The notes: generated by a model from the letters alone, not told the origin. 64,000 nucleotides of DNA from Acinetobacter lactucae (GCF_001605885.1 NZ_LRPE01000005.1:1-64000), one strand, 5' to 3'; shown: positions 26,479 to 36,141, numbered from the stretch's first letter. A program made the numbers and translations.

Positions 26479-27206
26479 TCTTGCTGAGCTTTCATAATTG
26501 CGGTGGTGAGCGCAACTAATGTTTGTGGATGTTGCTTGGCCCATTCTTGCGTTACGGCTAAAACCTTGTCAGCTACAGATGGAATAATGTTTTGACTGGA
26601 GCAAATCATTTTACTTAAACCAAGAAGCTCACCTTGGGTATTCCAAGGTTCACCCACACAAAAACCATTAATAACATGATTATCCAGTGCTTCTACCATA
26701 TAAGGTGGTGGTAATGTTTTGAGCTGGATCGACTGCGCGAGTTTTAGATTTGCTAAAGCTAACCATTCTCTTAAACAATAATGGTGAATAGAATGCTTAA
26801 ACACATGCGCTAACGAAATGGAGTGACCTTGTTCAATATAATGGCTCACTTTTTGTGAAGACATTTGCGCGGTGTCATTTTCTTGAATTGCAAGTTGATG
26901 GGTAAGCTTTTGGCTTAAGCTAATGAAAGCACGGTTTTCACTTAAAACTAGTGAGGTTTGTAAAGGTGTACCAATTTGATCCGCGCCTACAGCGGCTGCA
27001 GGTAACATCGCCGATAAGCAGTGAGCTGCATCTAATAGTCCAAAAGCAAGACGGTCGCGCAGACTTGCCCAAGATGCTTCTTTAACTAAAGTGACATCTA
27101 AACCTTGTTCTTCAAAGAAACCTCTTTGTTTTGCCCAAAGCAATGCAAGACAATCAAGCAAAGGAATATAGCCGAGTTGTAATTGAGTCTTTTCTAATGT
27201 GCTCAT
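26184..27206 (-). CDS. nasS: Nitrate-sensing regulator NasS (CmpA/NrtA family)
   Basis: The 340-residue protein is of the NrtA/CmpA substrate-binding family (LGYIPLLDCLALLWAKQRGFF, GLLDAAHCLSAMLPAA, VEALDNHVINGFCVGEPWNTQG). It lacks a signal peptide, so it is cytoplasmic. That fits NasS, which binds nitrate or nitrite and releases the antiterminator NasT. It overlaps nasT's end closely: nasS starts one base after the nasT stop. The pair is divergent from the nirB operon it should control. Its 3' third is duplicated at 21412-21706. Confidence 0.88.
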   Translation of the reverse strand: MSTLEKTQLQLGYIPLLDCLALLWAKQRGFFEEQGLDVTLVKEASWASLRDRLAFGLLDAAHCLSAMLPAAAVGADQIGTPLQTSLVLSENRAFISLSQKLTHQLAIQENDTAQMSSQKVSHYIEQGHSISLAHVFKHSIHHYCLREWLALANLKLAQSIQLKTLPPPYMVEALDNHVINGFCVGEPWNTQGELLGLSKMICSSQNIIPSVADKVLAVTQEWAKQHPQTLVALTTAIMKAQQELGELEDFAPILKLLVESGIVRFHCSEEVHVDKYYMIQNIVRHLVKESALPKVEDFYWLLEQMQKWDELQIDQAEITSLGAQCINLEAYKQAKQRYSS

Positions 27207-27797
27207 TTATTCATCCTTAAGTTGATTGCCAAGTAATTTTTGAGCGTCAAGTAAACGCCGTGCCATTTCTCCAATCGTAATCCGGTGGCTCATCGCATTT
27301 TTTCTAAGAAGCTGGAATGCAGTTTCTTCAGGTAGGCCATGCAGTTGCATAAGTAACACTTTGGCTTTTTCAACATCTTTACGGTCGGCAAGTTTGGTTT
27401 GAGCCTCTTTTAAATCACCTTCAAGTTTTTTGTGCTTTTTATATTGTTCAATTGAGATTTCTAAAATGGTATGCAAGCGGGAAGGGTCAATGCCATCGAC
27501 AATATAAGCAGTGACTCCCGCATCGATGGCTTGTTTAATGGTGTCTTTATCAGAATTTTTGGTAAATAGAACTGTAGGCAGGTCATAGCTACTGACACAG
27601 CTTTCAATAATGTCACGATGAGGATGATCCATATCAAGCAAGATCACATCAGCTTGCAAATGTTCTAGACGAAAGATATTTAAATGATCCAAAGTAAGGC
27701 ATGCAACTACTTCAAAATCATTTTCAAGCAAACTTTTTCTTATATAGTCGGCTCGCGCATGATCATCATCAATAAGGGCTATTTTGAGTTTTGGCAT
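27207..27797 (-). CDS. nasT: ANTAR-domain transcription antiterminator NasT
   Basis: The 196-residue protein has an N-terminal receiver-like domain (IALIDDDHARADYI, VILLDMDHPHR) and a coiled linker. A C-terminal ANTAR domain (about residues 135-190) has VEKAKVLLMQLHGLPEETAF and AMSHRITIGEMARRLLD. ANTAR proteins bind paired hexaloop hairpins in leader RNA and prevent terminator formation. Such a leader is found just upstream of nirB. It is cotranscribed with nasS, which would hold it inactive without nitrate. Confidence 0.92.
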   Translation of the reverse strand: MPKLKIALIDDDHARADYIRKSLLENDFEVVACLTLDHLNIFRLEHLQADVILLDMDHPHRDIIESCVSSYDLPTVLFTKNSDKDTIKQAIDAGVTAYIVDGIDPSRLHTILEISIEQYKKHKKLEGDLKEAQTKLADRKDVEKAKVLLMQLHGLPEETAFQLLRKNAMSHRITIGEMARRLLDAQKLLGNQLKDE

Positions 27798-28115
27798 AAG
27801 TTCAGAAAATCAGGCTAAGAAAATGCGCCAATTCGACGCGTTTTTGTTATCAATTATTTAAGCAAGATTAATGCCATAGCAAACTAAAGAAAAAATCGAG
27901 CTTTAACGTTAAATTAGCATGCTTAATGGCATAATTGATCAATCTTGGTGCAAAAATGCGATTCATTTTGTAGCAGAGCGTATTTTTACCTGACCATTAT
28001 AAATGTGCAACATTAGAGCAGTTCTCCATATGAGAATATTCGCTTCTATATTTTTAAAAATTTTATCTATATGAAAAATAATAATAAAAAATAATTAATT
28101 TAATTTTTTTGAAAG
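27798..28115. promoter_or_regulatory. Divergent nasT/nirB control region with candidate NtrC site
   Basis: About 320 AT-rich bases. TGATCAATCTTGGTGCA (27936-27952) keeps the right half (TTGGTGCA) and part of the left half of the NtrC consensus. It lies about 180 bases upstream of the sigma-54 promoter, a usual enhancer distance. I see no other clear element. Confidence 0.45.
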
Positions 28116-28133
28116 CTGGCATGCAAAATGCTT
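28116..28133 (+). promoter_or_regulatory. Sigma-54 promoter of the nirB operon
   Basis: CTGGCATGCAAAATGCTT has GG and GC at the exact -24/-12 spacing and departs from the YTGGCACG-N4-TTGCW consensus at two positions. The predicted start near 28142 falls just before the first leader hairpin. Confidence 0.75.
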
Positions 28134-28144
28134 ATTTATTAACA

Positions 28145-28352
28145 GGTCGAAGACGACCATAAGTTTTAAAGACGGCCAAAGATGTCCGTTCTGATCGAGT
28201 TTGTGAACATTCAAGTGTGCACAAAGAAGTTACGTTCAGTCGGAGTGAAGGCCATGTCTTTATTTTTATTGCATAAAAAATTTACATCTGAATTATTTAA
28301 TTTTTCAGTTCCAGCGATGCGAGCCTTCTCTATGAGGGGGCTCGCTTTTTTT
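28145..28352 (+). promoter_or_regulatory. NasT-responsive leader: paired hexaloop hairpins and attenuator terminator
   Basis: Two short hairpins follow the predicted transcription start: GGTC-[GAAGAC]-GACC (28145-28158) and ACGGCC-[AAAGAT]-GTCCGT (28172-28189, one mismatch). Both have six-base loops with G in position 4; the second also has A in position 1, as ANTAR targets do. A strong terminator GCGAGCC...GGCTCGC followed by seven T lies at 28319-28352, still 180 bases before nirB. The arrangement predicts premature termination unless NasT binds. An open frame crossing this region (28182-28523) has no coding character. Confidence 0.7.
28319..28352 (+). terminator. Attenuator terminator in the nirB leader
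   Basis: Seven-base-pair GC-rich stem GCGAGCC/GGCTCGC followed by TTTTTTT. It lies upstream of the gene rather than after one, so it must be read through for nirB to be expressed. Confidence 0.85.
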
Positions 28353-28534
28353 ATTTATTTTTATGACTTTGCTGTGCATTGGGTGTCATCAACGAGTGAA
28401 AGAAATGTATTCCAAGCAGCTATCTGCTTTGTGAGATTGATTCGCTTCTCGGTAGAACTACAAGGCAAAAAACAACGTCTATTTGAGAACGCAATAACGC
28501 AGCGTAAAAGCAACGTGATTTGAGGAGAAACACT

Positions 28535-31081
28535 ATGAAATTGGTAATGATTGGTCATGGTATGGTGGGCCACAAATTCATCGAAGCCATTTTAGAAAAA
28601 GCAGATGATGAACTGGAAATCACGATTCTCGCGGAAGAGCCTCGTATCGCGTATGACCGCGTACATTTGACAGAATATTTTTCGGGGAAATCGGCAAAAG
28701 ATTTATCTTTAGCTCGTTTTGACTTTGCTGATGCGCATGGCATTGACTTACGTCTTAATACTAAAGCAACTGCAATTGATACCACTGCACAAACAGTCAC
28801 AACTAACCATGGTGATGTCATCAGTTATGACAAATTGGTGTTGGCAACTGGTTCGTATGCATTTGTTCCACCAATTCCGGGTAATGACCGTGAAAACTGT
28901 TTTGTTTACCGTACGATTGAAGACTTAGACGCGATTCGTGCAGCAAGTCTTAATGCAAAAACAGGTGTAGTGATTGGTGGTGGTTTACTTGGCCTTGAGG
29001 CCGCCAAAGCGTTGCGTGATTTAGATCTAGAAACACATGTTGTTGAGTTTGCGCCACGTTTAATGGCAGTTCAAATTGATGACTTGGGCGGTAAAGTTTT
29101 ACGCCGTAAAATTGAAGACCTTGGTGTAAAAGTTCATACACAAAAAGCGACTCAATCTATTGAATCGGGCAACAGCACTACACATGTAATGAAATTTGCA
29201 GATGGTAGTGAACTTGAGGCAGATGTCATTTTATTCTCTGCCGGCATTCGTCCACGTGATGAGCTTGCACGTAATAGTGGTCTCGCGATTGGTGAGCGTG
29301 GCGGTATTGTAATTAATGATTACTGCCAAACATCAGATACCAATGTCTATGCCATTGGTGAGTGTGCGCTTTGGCAAAATAAAATCTATGGCTTAGTTGC
29401 ACCGGGCTATGACATGGCACGTATTGCAGCAAAACACATTTTAGATGAAGAGTGTCATTGCTTCGCTGGTGCAGACATGAGCACTAAGTTGAAGTTGATG
29501 GGTGTGGACGTTGCCTCTGTAGGTGATGCGCATGCTATGACGCCGGGTGCATTAAGCTATTTCTATGCAGATGAGCATGCACTGGTTTATAAAAAGATTG
29601 TTGTAAATGCAGATAAAACCAAATTGCTTGGTGCAGTTTTGGTGGGTGATGCAAAAGAATACAACGACCTTTTACAAATGATGTTAAACGGTCTGGCTTT
29701 ACCAGAAGTTCCTGAAAGCTTGATTATGCCGGGCTTTGAACAGTCGGCAGGTAAGTCAGGTGGTAGCGGTGTAGATTTGTTGCCAGACAGCGCAACGATT
29801 TGTTCATGTAACAACGTATCAAAAGCGGACATTTGCCAAGCGATTTGCGATGGCTCGACTTCTTTAGGTGCATTAAAGAAATGCACCAAAGCAGCAACAG
29901 CATGTGGTGGTTGTGCACCATTAGTGACTCAAGTGTTGAAATCTGAGTTACAACGTCAAGGTGTAACGGTAAATAACCACATTTGCGAACACTTCCCGTA
30001 CTCGCGCCAAGAGTTGTATCACTTGGTTCGTGTTAATGAAATTAAAACCTTCGATGATTTGATTCATCAACATGGTCATGGTTTAGGGTGTGACATTTGT
30101 AAACCTGCTGCGGCAAACATTTTGGCCTCTTGCTGGAATGATTTCGTACTTGAGCCAAGTCATGCAGGCTTACAAGACAGTAACGACTATTACTTGGGTA
30201 ACATCCAAAAAGATGGTTCTTACTCGGTTGTGCCGCGTATGGCAGGCGGTGAAGTTACTCCAGATGGTTTAATTGCCATTGGTCAAATCGCGAAAAAATA
30301 TAACCTGTACACCAAAATTACTGGCGGTCAACGTGTTGACATGTTCGGTGCGCAAGTTCACGAGCTTCCATTCATTTGGGAAGAGTTAAATGCTGCTGGT
30401 TTCGAGTCTGGTCATGCTTACGGTAAATCATTGCGTACCGTGAAATCATGTGTGGGAAGTACTTGGTGCCGTTACGGGGTAGACAACTCGGTTGGTTTGG
30501 CGATTGAACTTGAAAACCGCTATAAAGGTTTACGTTCACCACATAAATTAAAAATGGCTGTGTCTGGATGTACACGTGAGTGTGCAGAAGCACAAGGCAA
30601 AGACGTCGGTATTATCGCGACCGAAAAAGGTTGGAACCTTTATGTATGTGGTAACGGTGGGATGAAACCACGTCATGCAGAGTTACTTGCGTCTGACCTT
30701 GATAAAGCAACGCTCATCCGCTACATCGACCGTTTCTATATGTTCTACATTCAAACCGCAGACCGTTTACAACGTACCAGTGTATGGCGTGACAACATGG
30801 AAGGTGGTTTAGATTACCTTAAATCTGTTGTTGTAGATGATTCTCTTGGTTTAGCTGCTGAGCTTGAACGCCGTATGGAACACATTATTGGCACCTACCA
30901 AGACGAATGGCGTACTGCGGTAGAAAATCCTGAAGTGCGTAAACGCTTCCAAACCTATATCAATGCAGGCGCGAGTGAACAGGCCGATCCACACATTCAA
31001 TTTACGACTGAACGTGGTCAAATCCGTCCATTAACTGATGCTGAACGTTCAGAAGATCGCATTCCAATGGTTGAAGCATAA
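28535..31081 (+). CDS. nirB: Assimilatory nitrite reductase (NADH), large subunit
   Basis: The 848-residue protein has, in order, an FAD/NAD oxidoreductase domain (MIGHGMVGHKFIE, LATGSYAFVPPIPG, VVIGGGLLGLEAAKAL), a BFD-like 2Fe-2S domain (CSCNNVSKADICQAI, ATACGGCAP) and a sirohaem/4Fe-4S domain with SCVGSTWCRYG and SGCTRECAEAQGKD. It reduces nitrite to ammonium with NADH in the cytoplasm. The ATG at 28535 follows GAGGAG by 7 bases; the longer frame would use a TTG inside the ribosome binding site. It is the first gene of the nitrate assimilation operon and follows the NasT leader. Confidence 0.95.
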   Translation: MKLVMIGHGMVGHKFIEAILEKADDELEITILAEEPRIAYDRVHLTEYFSGKSAKDLSLARFDFADAHGIDLRLNTKATAIDTTAQTVTTNHGDVISYDKLVLATGSYAFVPPIPGNDRENCFVYRTIEDLDAIRAASLNAKTGVVIGGGLLGLEAAKALRDLDLETHVVEFAPRLMAVQIDDLGGKVLRRKIEDLGVKVHTQKATQSIESGNSTTHVMKFADGSELEADVILFSAGIRPRDELARNSGLAIGERGGIVINDYCQTSDTNVYAIGECALWQNKIYGLVAPGYDMARIAAKHILDEECHCFAGADMSTKLKLMGVDVASVGDAHAMTPGALSYFYADEHALVYKKIVVNADKTKLLGAVLVGDAKEYNDLLQMMLNGLALPEVPESLIMPGFEQSAGKSGGSGVDLLPDSATICSCNNVSKADICQAICDGSTSLGALKKCTKAATACGGCAPLVTQVLKSELQRQGVTVNNHICEHFPYSRQELYHLVRVNEIKTFDDLIHQHGHGLGCDICKPAAANILASCWNDFVLEPSHAGLQDSNDYYLGNIQKDGSYSVVPRMAGGEVTPDGLIAIGQIAKKYNLYTKITGGQRVDMFGAQVHELPFIWEELNAAGFESGHAYGKSLRTVKSCVGSTWCRYGVDNSVGLAIELENRYKGLRSPHKLKMAVSGCTRECAEAQGKDVGIIATEKGWNLYVCGNGGMKPRHAELLASDLDKATLIRYIDRFYMFYIQTADRLQRTSVWRDNMEGGLDYLKSVVVDDSLGLAAELERRMEHIIGTYQDEWRTAVENPEVRKRFQTYINAGASEQADPHIQFTTERGQIRPLTDAERSEDRIPMVEA

Positions 31082-31093
31082 AGGAGAATTTCT

Positions 31094-32716
31094 ATGAATA
31101 TTGTACAAGACAAAAATATGCTTCCTGATGATCAATGGATTGACGTGTGTGCACTCGATGATTTAACCCCGAACACTGGCGCGGGAGCGCTAGTGGGCGG
31201 TCAAGCGGTTGCAATCTTTCGTGTGGGTCATGAAAAACGTGTTTATGTATTGAGTAATAAAGATCCATTTAGTCAAGCGAATGTGATGAGCCGCGGGATT
31301 ATTGGTGATTTGCAAGGCGAACGTGTCATTGCATCACCAATCTATAAACAACATTTTAGTTTAGCGACGGGCCGTTGTTTAGAAGATAAAGACCAAAAGC
31401 TTTCAGTTTATCCAAGCAAAATTGTTGATGGTCGTGTTTGGATCAATGCAGTGCCGCAAAAAACTTATATTACCAATACAGGTGTGTCTCAAGACAAACT
31501 TAAACTGGTACTGATTGGAAATGGCTTGGCAGGTATGCGTTGTCTAGAAGATTTACTTGATATGGCCCCAGACCGTTATGAAGTTACAGTAGTTGGTGAA
31601 GAACCTTGGGGGAACTATAACCGTATCATGTTATCTCCGGTTTTATCTGGCGAAAAAACCATTGAAGACATCATGTTACATCCACCAAAGTGGTATGATG
31701 AGAAAGGCATCAAATTTATTGCGGGTGATAAAGCCGTAAAAATTGATCGTCCGCGTAAAGTGGTTTACACCGAAAAAGGCCAGACAGTTGATTATGACCG
31801 TTTGATTTTGGCAACAGGCTCAGCACCATTTATTCCACCAGTTCAAGGTGTTGATTTAAAGGGTGTTCTAACTTTCCGTGATATTTATGACGTTAACACC
31901 ATGATTGAATACTGTGGTTCAAAAACTAATGCGGTCGTAATTGGCGGTGGTTTACTGGGTTTAGAGGCAGCATATGGTTTAAAACAACGCGGTATGAATG
32001 TCACAGTCCTGCATTTGATGGACCGTATTATGGAACGCCAACTTGATGGTCGTGCGAGTCAGTTACTGCGTTATAGCATTGAGCAAAAAGGCATTCAAAT
32101 CATTACCGAAGCGAATACCGAAGCGTTAATTGGTGATGAAAACGGTCATGTGAAGCAAATCCGTTTGAAAGATGGCACGGTTTTAGAAGCCGATCTTGTG
32201 GTATTTGCAGTCGGTATTCGTCCAAATATTAGCTTGGCGCAAAGTGCCGGTTTACGTTGTAACCGCGGTGTGTTGGTCAATGACACCATGCAAACGTTTG
32301 ACCCAAGTATTTATGCGGTGGGTGAGTGTATTGAGCACCGTGGTCAAACTTTTGGTTTGGTTGAACCATTGTGGGGCCAAGCATTTATTTGCGCGACACA
32401 TTTAGCAGAGCACGGCAGCTTAACTTTTAAAGCACCTACTGTACCAACTCAGTTAAAAGTCAGTGGTGTCGATGTGTTCTCTGCGGGTAACTTTGAGCCG
32501 AAAGATGATTATGAAGACATTGTTTTAAACGATGAAAAACGCCAGATTTATAAGCGTATTATCATTCAAAGCGATCGAGTAATCGGTGCAGTACTGTTCG
32601 GTGATACTGAAGATGGTATGTGGTATTCAGAGTTAATTGCAGATCAAACACCTGTTTCTTCATTTAGAAATAAGCTGCTATTTGGTCGAGATTTTGCATT
32701 AAAAAATGCAGGCTAA
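31094..32716 (+). CDS. NirD domain fused to an FAD/NAD(P)H-dependent reductase
   Basis: The 540-residue protein combines two parts. Residues 1-120 are a NirD (Rieske-like) small subunit (WIDVCALDDLTPNTGAGALV, VASPIYKQHFSLATGRCLED), without the full set of Rieske cysteine ligands, as in NirD proteins. Residues 137-540 are a NirB-like FAD/NAD oxidoreductase (LVLIGNGLAGMRCLEDL, LATGSAPFIPPVQG, VVIGGGLLGLEAAYGL). NirD is usually a separate protein of about 110 residues. The fused reductase has no iron-sulfur or sirohaem domain, so it may feed electrons to NasA, like NasB or NasC elsewhere, while the NirD part serves NirB. It lies 12 bases after nirB and 18 before nasA. Confidence 0.85.
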   Translation: MNIVQDKNMLPDDQWIDVCALDDLTPNTGAGALVGGQAVAIFRVGHEKRVYVLSNKDPFSQANVMSRGIIGDLQGERVIASPIYKQHFSLATGRCLEDKDQKLSVYPSKIVDGRVWINAVPQKTYITNTGVSQDKLKLVLIGNGLAGMRCLEDLLDMAPDRYEVTVVGEEPWGNYNRIMLSPVLSGEKTIEDIMLHPPKWYDEKGIKFIAGDKAVKIDRPRKVVYTEKGQTVDYDRLILATGSAPFIPPVQGVDLKGVLTFRDIYDVNTMIEYCGSKTNAVVIGGGLLGLEAAYGLKQRGMNVTVLHLMDRIMERQLDGRASQLLRYSIEQKGIQIITEANTEALIGDENGHVKQIRLKDGTVLEADLVVFAVGIRPNISLAQSAGLRCNRGVLVNDTMQTFDPSIYAVGECIEHRGQTFGLVEPLWGQAFICATHLAEHGSLTFKAPTVPTQLKVSGVDVFSAGNFEPKDDYEDIVLNDEKRQIYKRIIIQSDRVIGAVLFGDTEDGMWYSELIADQTPVSSFRNKLLFGRDFALKNAG

Positions 32717-32734
32717 ATAGGGAAAGGAGCAGTT

Positions 32735-35515
32735 ATGAATAGTATTCCAAGTGTTGAAATCGATAGCTCCGACCATGTTGCAAAAATCACCAAAACAACA
32801 TGTCCATATTGTGGGGTAGGTTGTGGTGTCAGTGTAAAAGTCCAACAAAAACCTCAAGGACCTCTGGTACAAGTTGAAGGAGATGCTGAGCACCCTTCCA
32901 ACTTTGGACGCTTGTGTATTAAAGGTAGCCGCTTGGCGGATACTTTGGGGTTGGAAACACGTGTTTTACAGCCGATGATAGGGCGCAAAGCTGATCGGGT
33001 GGTAACGACATGGGATGCGGCAATCAATAAAATTGCCGATAAACTCCAAGCTTGTATCGACCAATATGGCCGTGACAGCATTGCATTTTATGTTTCAGGT
33101 CAGCTTTTGACTGAAGATTATTATGTGGTGAATAAGTTTGTAAAAGGCTATTTGGGTACAGCTAATATCGACACCAACTCACGGCTTTGTATGTCATCTG
33201 CGGTGGCAGGTCACAAACGTAGCTTTGGTGAAGATATTGTGCCTGCAAGTTATGAAGATTTTGAGCATGCAGACATGGTGGTCTTAGTCGGCTCTAATAC
33301 TGCATGGTGCCATCCTGTGCTTTATCAACGGATCATGCAGGCTAAAAGCCAAAATCCAGATACGTTTGTCGTGGTAATTGACCCACGTTTTACCAGTACT
33401 TGTGAGCAGGCTGATTTACATTTATCGATTTTGCCGGGTCAAGATGTCGCTTTGTTTAATGGTTTATTTCAATATTTATATGGAAATGGACATGCTGATC
33501 AGGCTTTTGTGGATGCTTATACCGAAGGTCTGCAAGAAGTTTTGGCAAGTAGTCAGCCAGAAACTGAAATTGAATATGTGGCAAAGCGTACGGGAATTGC
33601 ACTCGATAAATTACAGCAGTTTTTTGAAAAATTTGCTCAAACTGAAAAAGTCATTACTCTATTTTCAATGGGTGTGAATCAATCAAGTCAGGGTGTAAAT
33701 AAAGCCAACAGTATTATTAACTGTCATTTATTGACTGGAAAAATTGGTAAGCTCGGCGCTGCGCCGTTTTCAATGACAGGTCAGCCAAATGCGATGGGTG
33801 GCCGTGAGGTGGGTGGCCTAGCCAATATGTTGGCTGCACATATGGATTTAGATAACCCACTACATCAAAAAGTAGTTCAAACTTTCTGGGACAGTCCATT
33901 CATTGCAACTCAAGCGGGTTTAAAAGCAGTTGATTTATTCCGTGCCGTTGAAGCCGGAAAAATTAAAGCCATCTGGATTATGGCGACCAATCCAGTCGTG
34001 AGTTTGCCAGATGCCGATCAAGTCAAACGGGCATTAGAGAAGTGCGAGTTAGTCGTCGTGTCAGATATCTGTGCAGATACGGATACTACTGCTTATGCTG
34101 ATGTCTTGCTTCCAGCTTTAGGGTGGGGAGAAAAAGATGGAACTGTGACGAACTCTGAGCGCCGTATTTCTCGTCAGCGAGCATTCTTACCTTCGCCAGG
34201 TGAGGCAAAAGCAGACTGGTGGTCGGTGAGTCAAGTCGCAAAAAAATTAGGCTTTAATGGTTTTGATTTCGCGAGTGCTGTTGATATTTTCAATGAGCAT
34301 GCAGCGTTATCTGCACAAGACAATGCAGATATGGATGTGCGAGAAGAGAGTAATAATTTCCGTTATTTCAACCTGAAAGGATTAATGAACCTAAGTAATG
34401 ACGAGTACGATGCTCTACAACCAGTGCAATGGCCAGTGTGGAATAAAAACCAAGACGCTAAAGCCGTTCAACAACTGTTTGGCAAGGGCCAGTTTAGTCA
34501 TAAAAATGCCAAGGCGAAATTGATTCCAACTGTTGCAATTGATCCAGTTCATGCAATTTCGGAAGACTATCCACTCATTCTAAACACTGGACGTATTCGA
34601 GACCAATGGCACACCATGACGCGTACCGGTTTGTCACCAAATTTGACCAGCCATCGCGCTGAACCATTCTGCGAGATTCATCCGAGTGATGCCTTGAAAT
34701 TTGGTGTACGTGATCAAGGCTTGGTAGAAGTTCGCTCGAAATGGGGCAGTTGTGTACTACGCGTAACGTTCTCATCTGGTGTACGCCGTGGTCAAATTTT
34801 TGCGCCGATTCACTGGACTGAACAGGTCGCATCCGATGCCCGTATTGGTAAAGTCGTTAACCCCGAAGTCGATGCAATTTCAGGCGAACCTGAGTTCAAA
34901 CATACGCCTGTAACCATTCAACCATTCTATACGACTTGGCAAGGCGTGCTCTATATTCGTGAAGGATACGATTCGCATATTCAAGAATCGCTACATCACT
35001 GTGCATGGTGGACCAAGGTCAAAATGCTGAAAACCAACCGTTATGAACTTGCAGACCGCCAAACTTTTCATGACACGCAGAAGAATCTGAAAAGCTTTTT
35101 GCCATTTGCCGATGAAACTTTTGAATGGTTAAGCATTGAAGATATTTCCTCACAACTGAGTCATAGCATTATTTTGAAAGATGGCATTGTAATTGCAAGC
35201 TTATATATTGCACCGCCAGATTTATTACCGGACCGTGACTGGGTCGCAAGTTTGTTTAAACGGGAACGTTTAAGTGCCTTACACCGAAAAGCGTTACTGG
35301 CTGGCATGCGAATGTCTGCTACAAATAATGACGGACCTTTAGTCTGTAGTTGTTTTAAAGTAGGTAAAAACAAAATTATAGACGCAATCAAAACTCAAAA
35401 TATTACTCATGAAAAGCAAGTGACGGCTTGTTTAAAAGCAGGTGGTAACTGTGGTTCATGTTTACCTGAAATCCGTGGTTTGATTAAAGCTTGCCAACAG
35501 GAGGTAGAAGTGTGA
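32735..35515 (+). CDS. nasA: Assimilatory nitrate reductase catalytic subunit
   Basis: The 926-residue molybdoenzyme has an N-terminal 4Fe-4S motif CPYCGVGCGVSVKV ... GRLCIKGS. Its molybdopterin domains include DTNSRLCMSSAVAGHKRSFG, where the cysteine likely ligates Mo, and MTGQPNAMGGREVGG. The MGD-binding C-terminal domain reads TGRIRDQWHTMTRTG. A BFD-type 2Fe-2S tail (VCSCFKVGKNKIIDAI ... GGNCGSCLPEI) marks the NasA type of cytosolic nitrate reductase. It reduces nitrate to nitrite with electrons from a partner reductase, here probably the preceding fusion. No signal peptide. The stop overlaps the GTG start of the MobA-like gene. Confidence 0.95.
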   Translation: MNSIPSVEIDSSDHVAKITKTTCPYCGVGCGVSVKVQQKPQGPLVQVEGDAEHPSNFGRLCIKGSRLADTLGLETRVLQPMIGRKADRVVTTWDAAINKIADKLQACIDQYGRDSIAFYVSGQLLTEDYYVVNKFVKGYLGTANIDTNSRLCMSSAVAGHKRSFGEDIVPASYEDFEHADMVVLVGSNTAWCHPVLYQRIMQAKSQNPDTFVVVIDPRFTSTCEQADLHLSILPGQDVALFNGLFQYLYGNGHADQAFVDAYTEGLQEVLASSQPETEIEYVAKRTGIALDKLQQFFEKFAQTEKVITLFSMGVNQSSQGVNKANSIINCHLLTGKIGKLGAAPFSMTGQPNAMGGREVGGLANMLAAHMDLDNPLHQKVVQTFWDSPFIATQAGLKAVDLFRAVEAGKIKAIWIMATNPVVSLPDADQVKRALEKCELVVVSDICADTDTTAYADVLLPALGWGEKDGTVTNSERRISRQRAFLPSPGEAKADWWSVSQVAKKLGFNGFDFASAVDIFNEHAALSAQDNADMDVREESNNFRYFNLKGLMNLSNDEYDALQPVQWPVWNKNQDAKAVQQLFGKGQFSHKNAKAKLIPTVAIDPVHAISEDYPLILNTGRIRDQWHTMTRTGLSPNLTSHRAEPFCEIHPSDALKFGVRDQGLVEVRSKWGSCVLRVTFSSGVRRGQIFAPIHWTEQVASDARIGKVVNPEVDAISGEPEFKHTPVTIQPFYTTWQGVLYIREGYDSHIQESLHHCAWWTKVKMLKTNRYELADRQTFHDTQKNLKSFLPFADETFEWLSIEDISSQLSHSIILKDGIVIASLYIAPPDLLPDRDWVASLFKRERLSALHRKALLAGMRMSATNNDGPLVCSCFKVGKNKIIDAIKTQNITHEKQVTACLKAGGNCGSCLPEIRGLIKACQQEVEV

Positions 35516-36141
35516 ATAAGGGGTATCCCATAACTGATATGGTCATTCTGGCGGGCGGACAAGCTCGCCGTATGAATGGTTTAAATAAGCTATTGCAGCA
35601 ATTTGATGGTGAAACGCAACTGATTAAAATTCATCAGAAATTAAGATCATCAGTGTCTGAAATTTGGGTGAATAGCCATCGTGATTATTCAATTTATCAA
35701 AGTATTGTGCCGGACATTCAATGTTATCAAGATGATGCAGCAGGCTTTTTTGGTCCACTCATGGGAATGAAAAGTGCATGGTCAAATGTAAGCGCAGATT
35801 ATGTTTTATTTATCCCTTGTGATGTAACTTATATTCCTACCCAAGTCGTTGCAAAATTACACAGCGCACTTCGGAAAAATAAACAGGCTCAGGCAGCCTA
35901 TGTTTCAATTAACGGAGATGCCTTGTACCCATTTTGTCTATTAAAACGTGAAAACCTTAGCACAATAACCGAGCAAATTGAAAAGCAACGGTTAAGTTTG
36001 AAAGAATGTTTTAAGCTTTTACATGCCCAAGTCGCTATATTTCAAAAACAAAACCTATTTTTTCATAGCATTAATTCATTGGATGAGCTTCAGCAATACA
36101 AACAAATCAAAGCATTTAAAGAGATATTTTCGACAAATTAG
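35512..36141 (+). CDS. mobA: MobA-like molybdenum cofactor guanylyltransferase
   Basis: The 209-residue nucleotidyltransferase has the loop MVILAGGQARRMNGLNKLL, matching the LAGG...RM...K signature of MobA. It also has GFFGPLMGMKSAW and FIPCDVTYIP, where an Asp binds Mg. The start is GTG at 35512, overlapping the nasA stop by 4 bases, with AGGAGG 7 bases upstream. It should attach GMP to molybdopterin, giving the MGD form needed by NasA and the molybdoenzyme downstream. Sequence alone does not exclude a CMP-transferring relative, but the NasA partner requires MGD. Confidence 0.82.
   Translation: MNKGYPITDMVILAGGQARRMNGLNKLLQQFDGETQLIKIHQKLRSSVSEIWVNSHRDYSIYQSIVPDIQCYQDDAAGFFGPLMGMKSAWSNVSADYVLFIPCDVTYIPTQVVAKLHSALRKNKQAQAAYVSINGDALYPFCLLKRENLSTITEQIEKQRLSLKECFKLLHAQVAIFQKQNLFFHSINSLDELQQYKQIKAFKEIFSTN

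Noticed and set aside
28182..28523. 113-codon open frame upstream of nirB
   Set aside because: It crosses the ANTAR-type hairpin, the attenuator terminator and the nirB ribosome binding site and has no family-like sequence.
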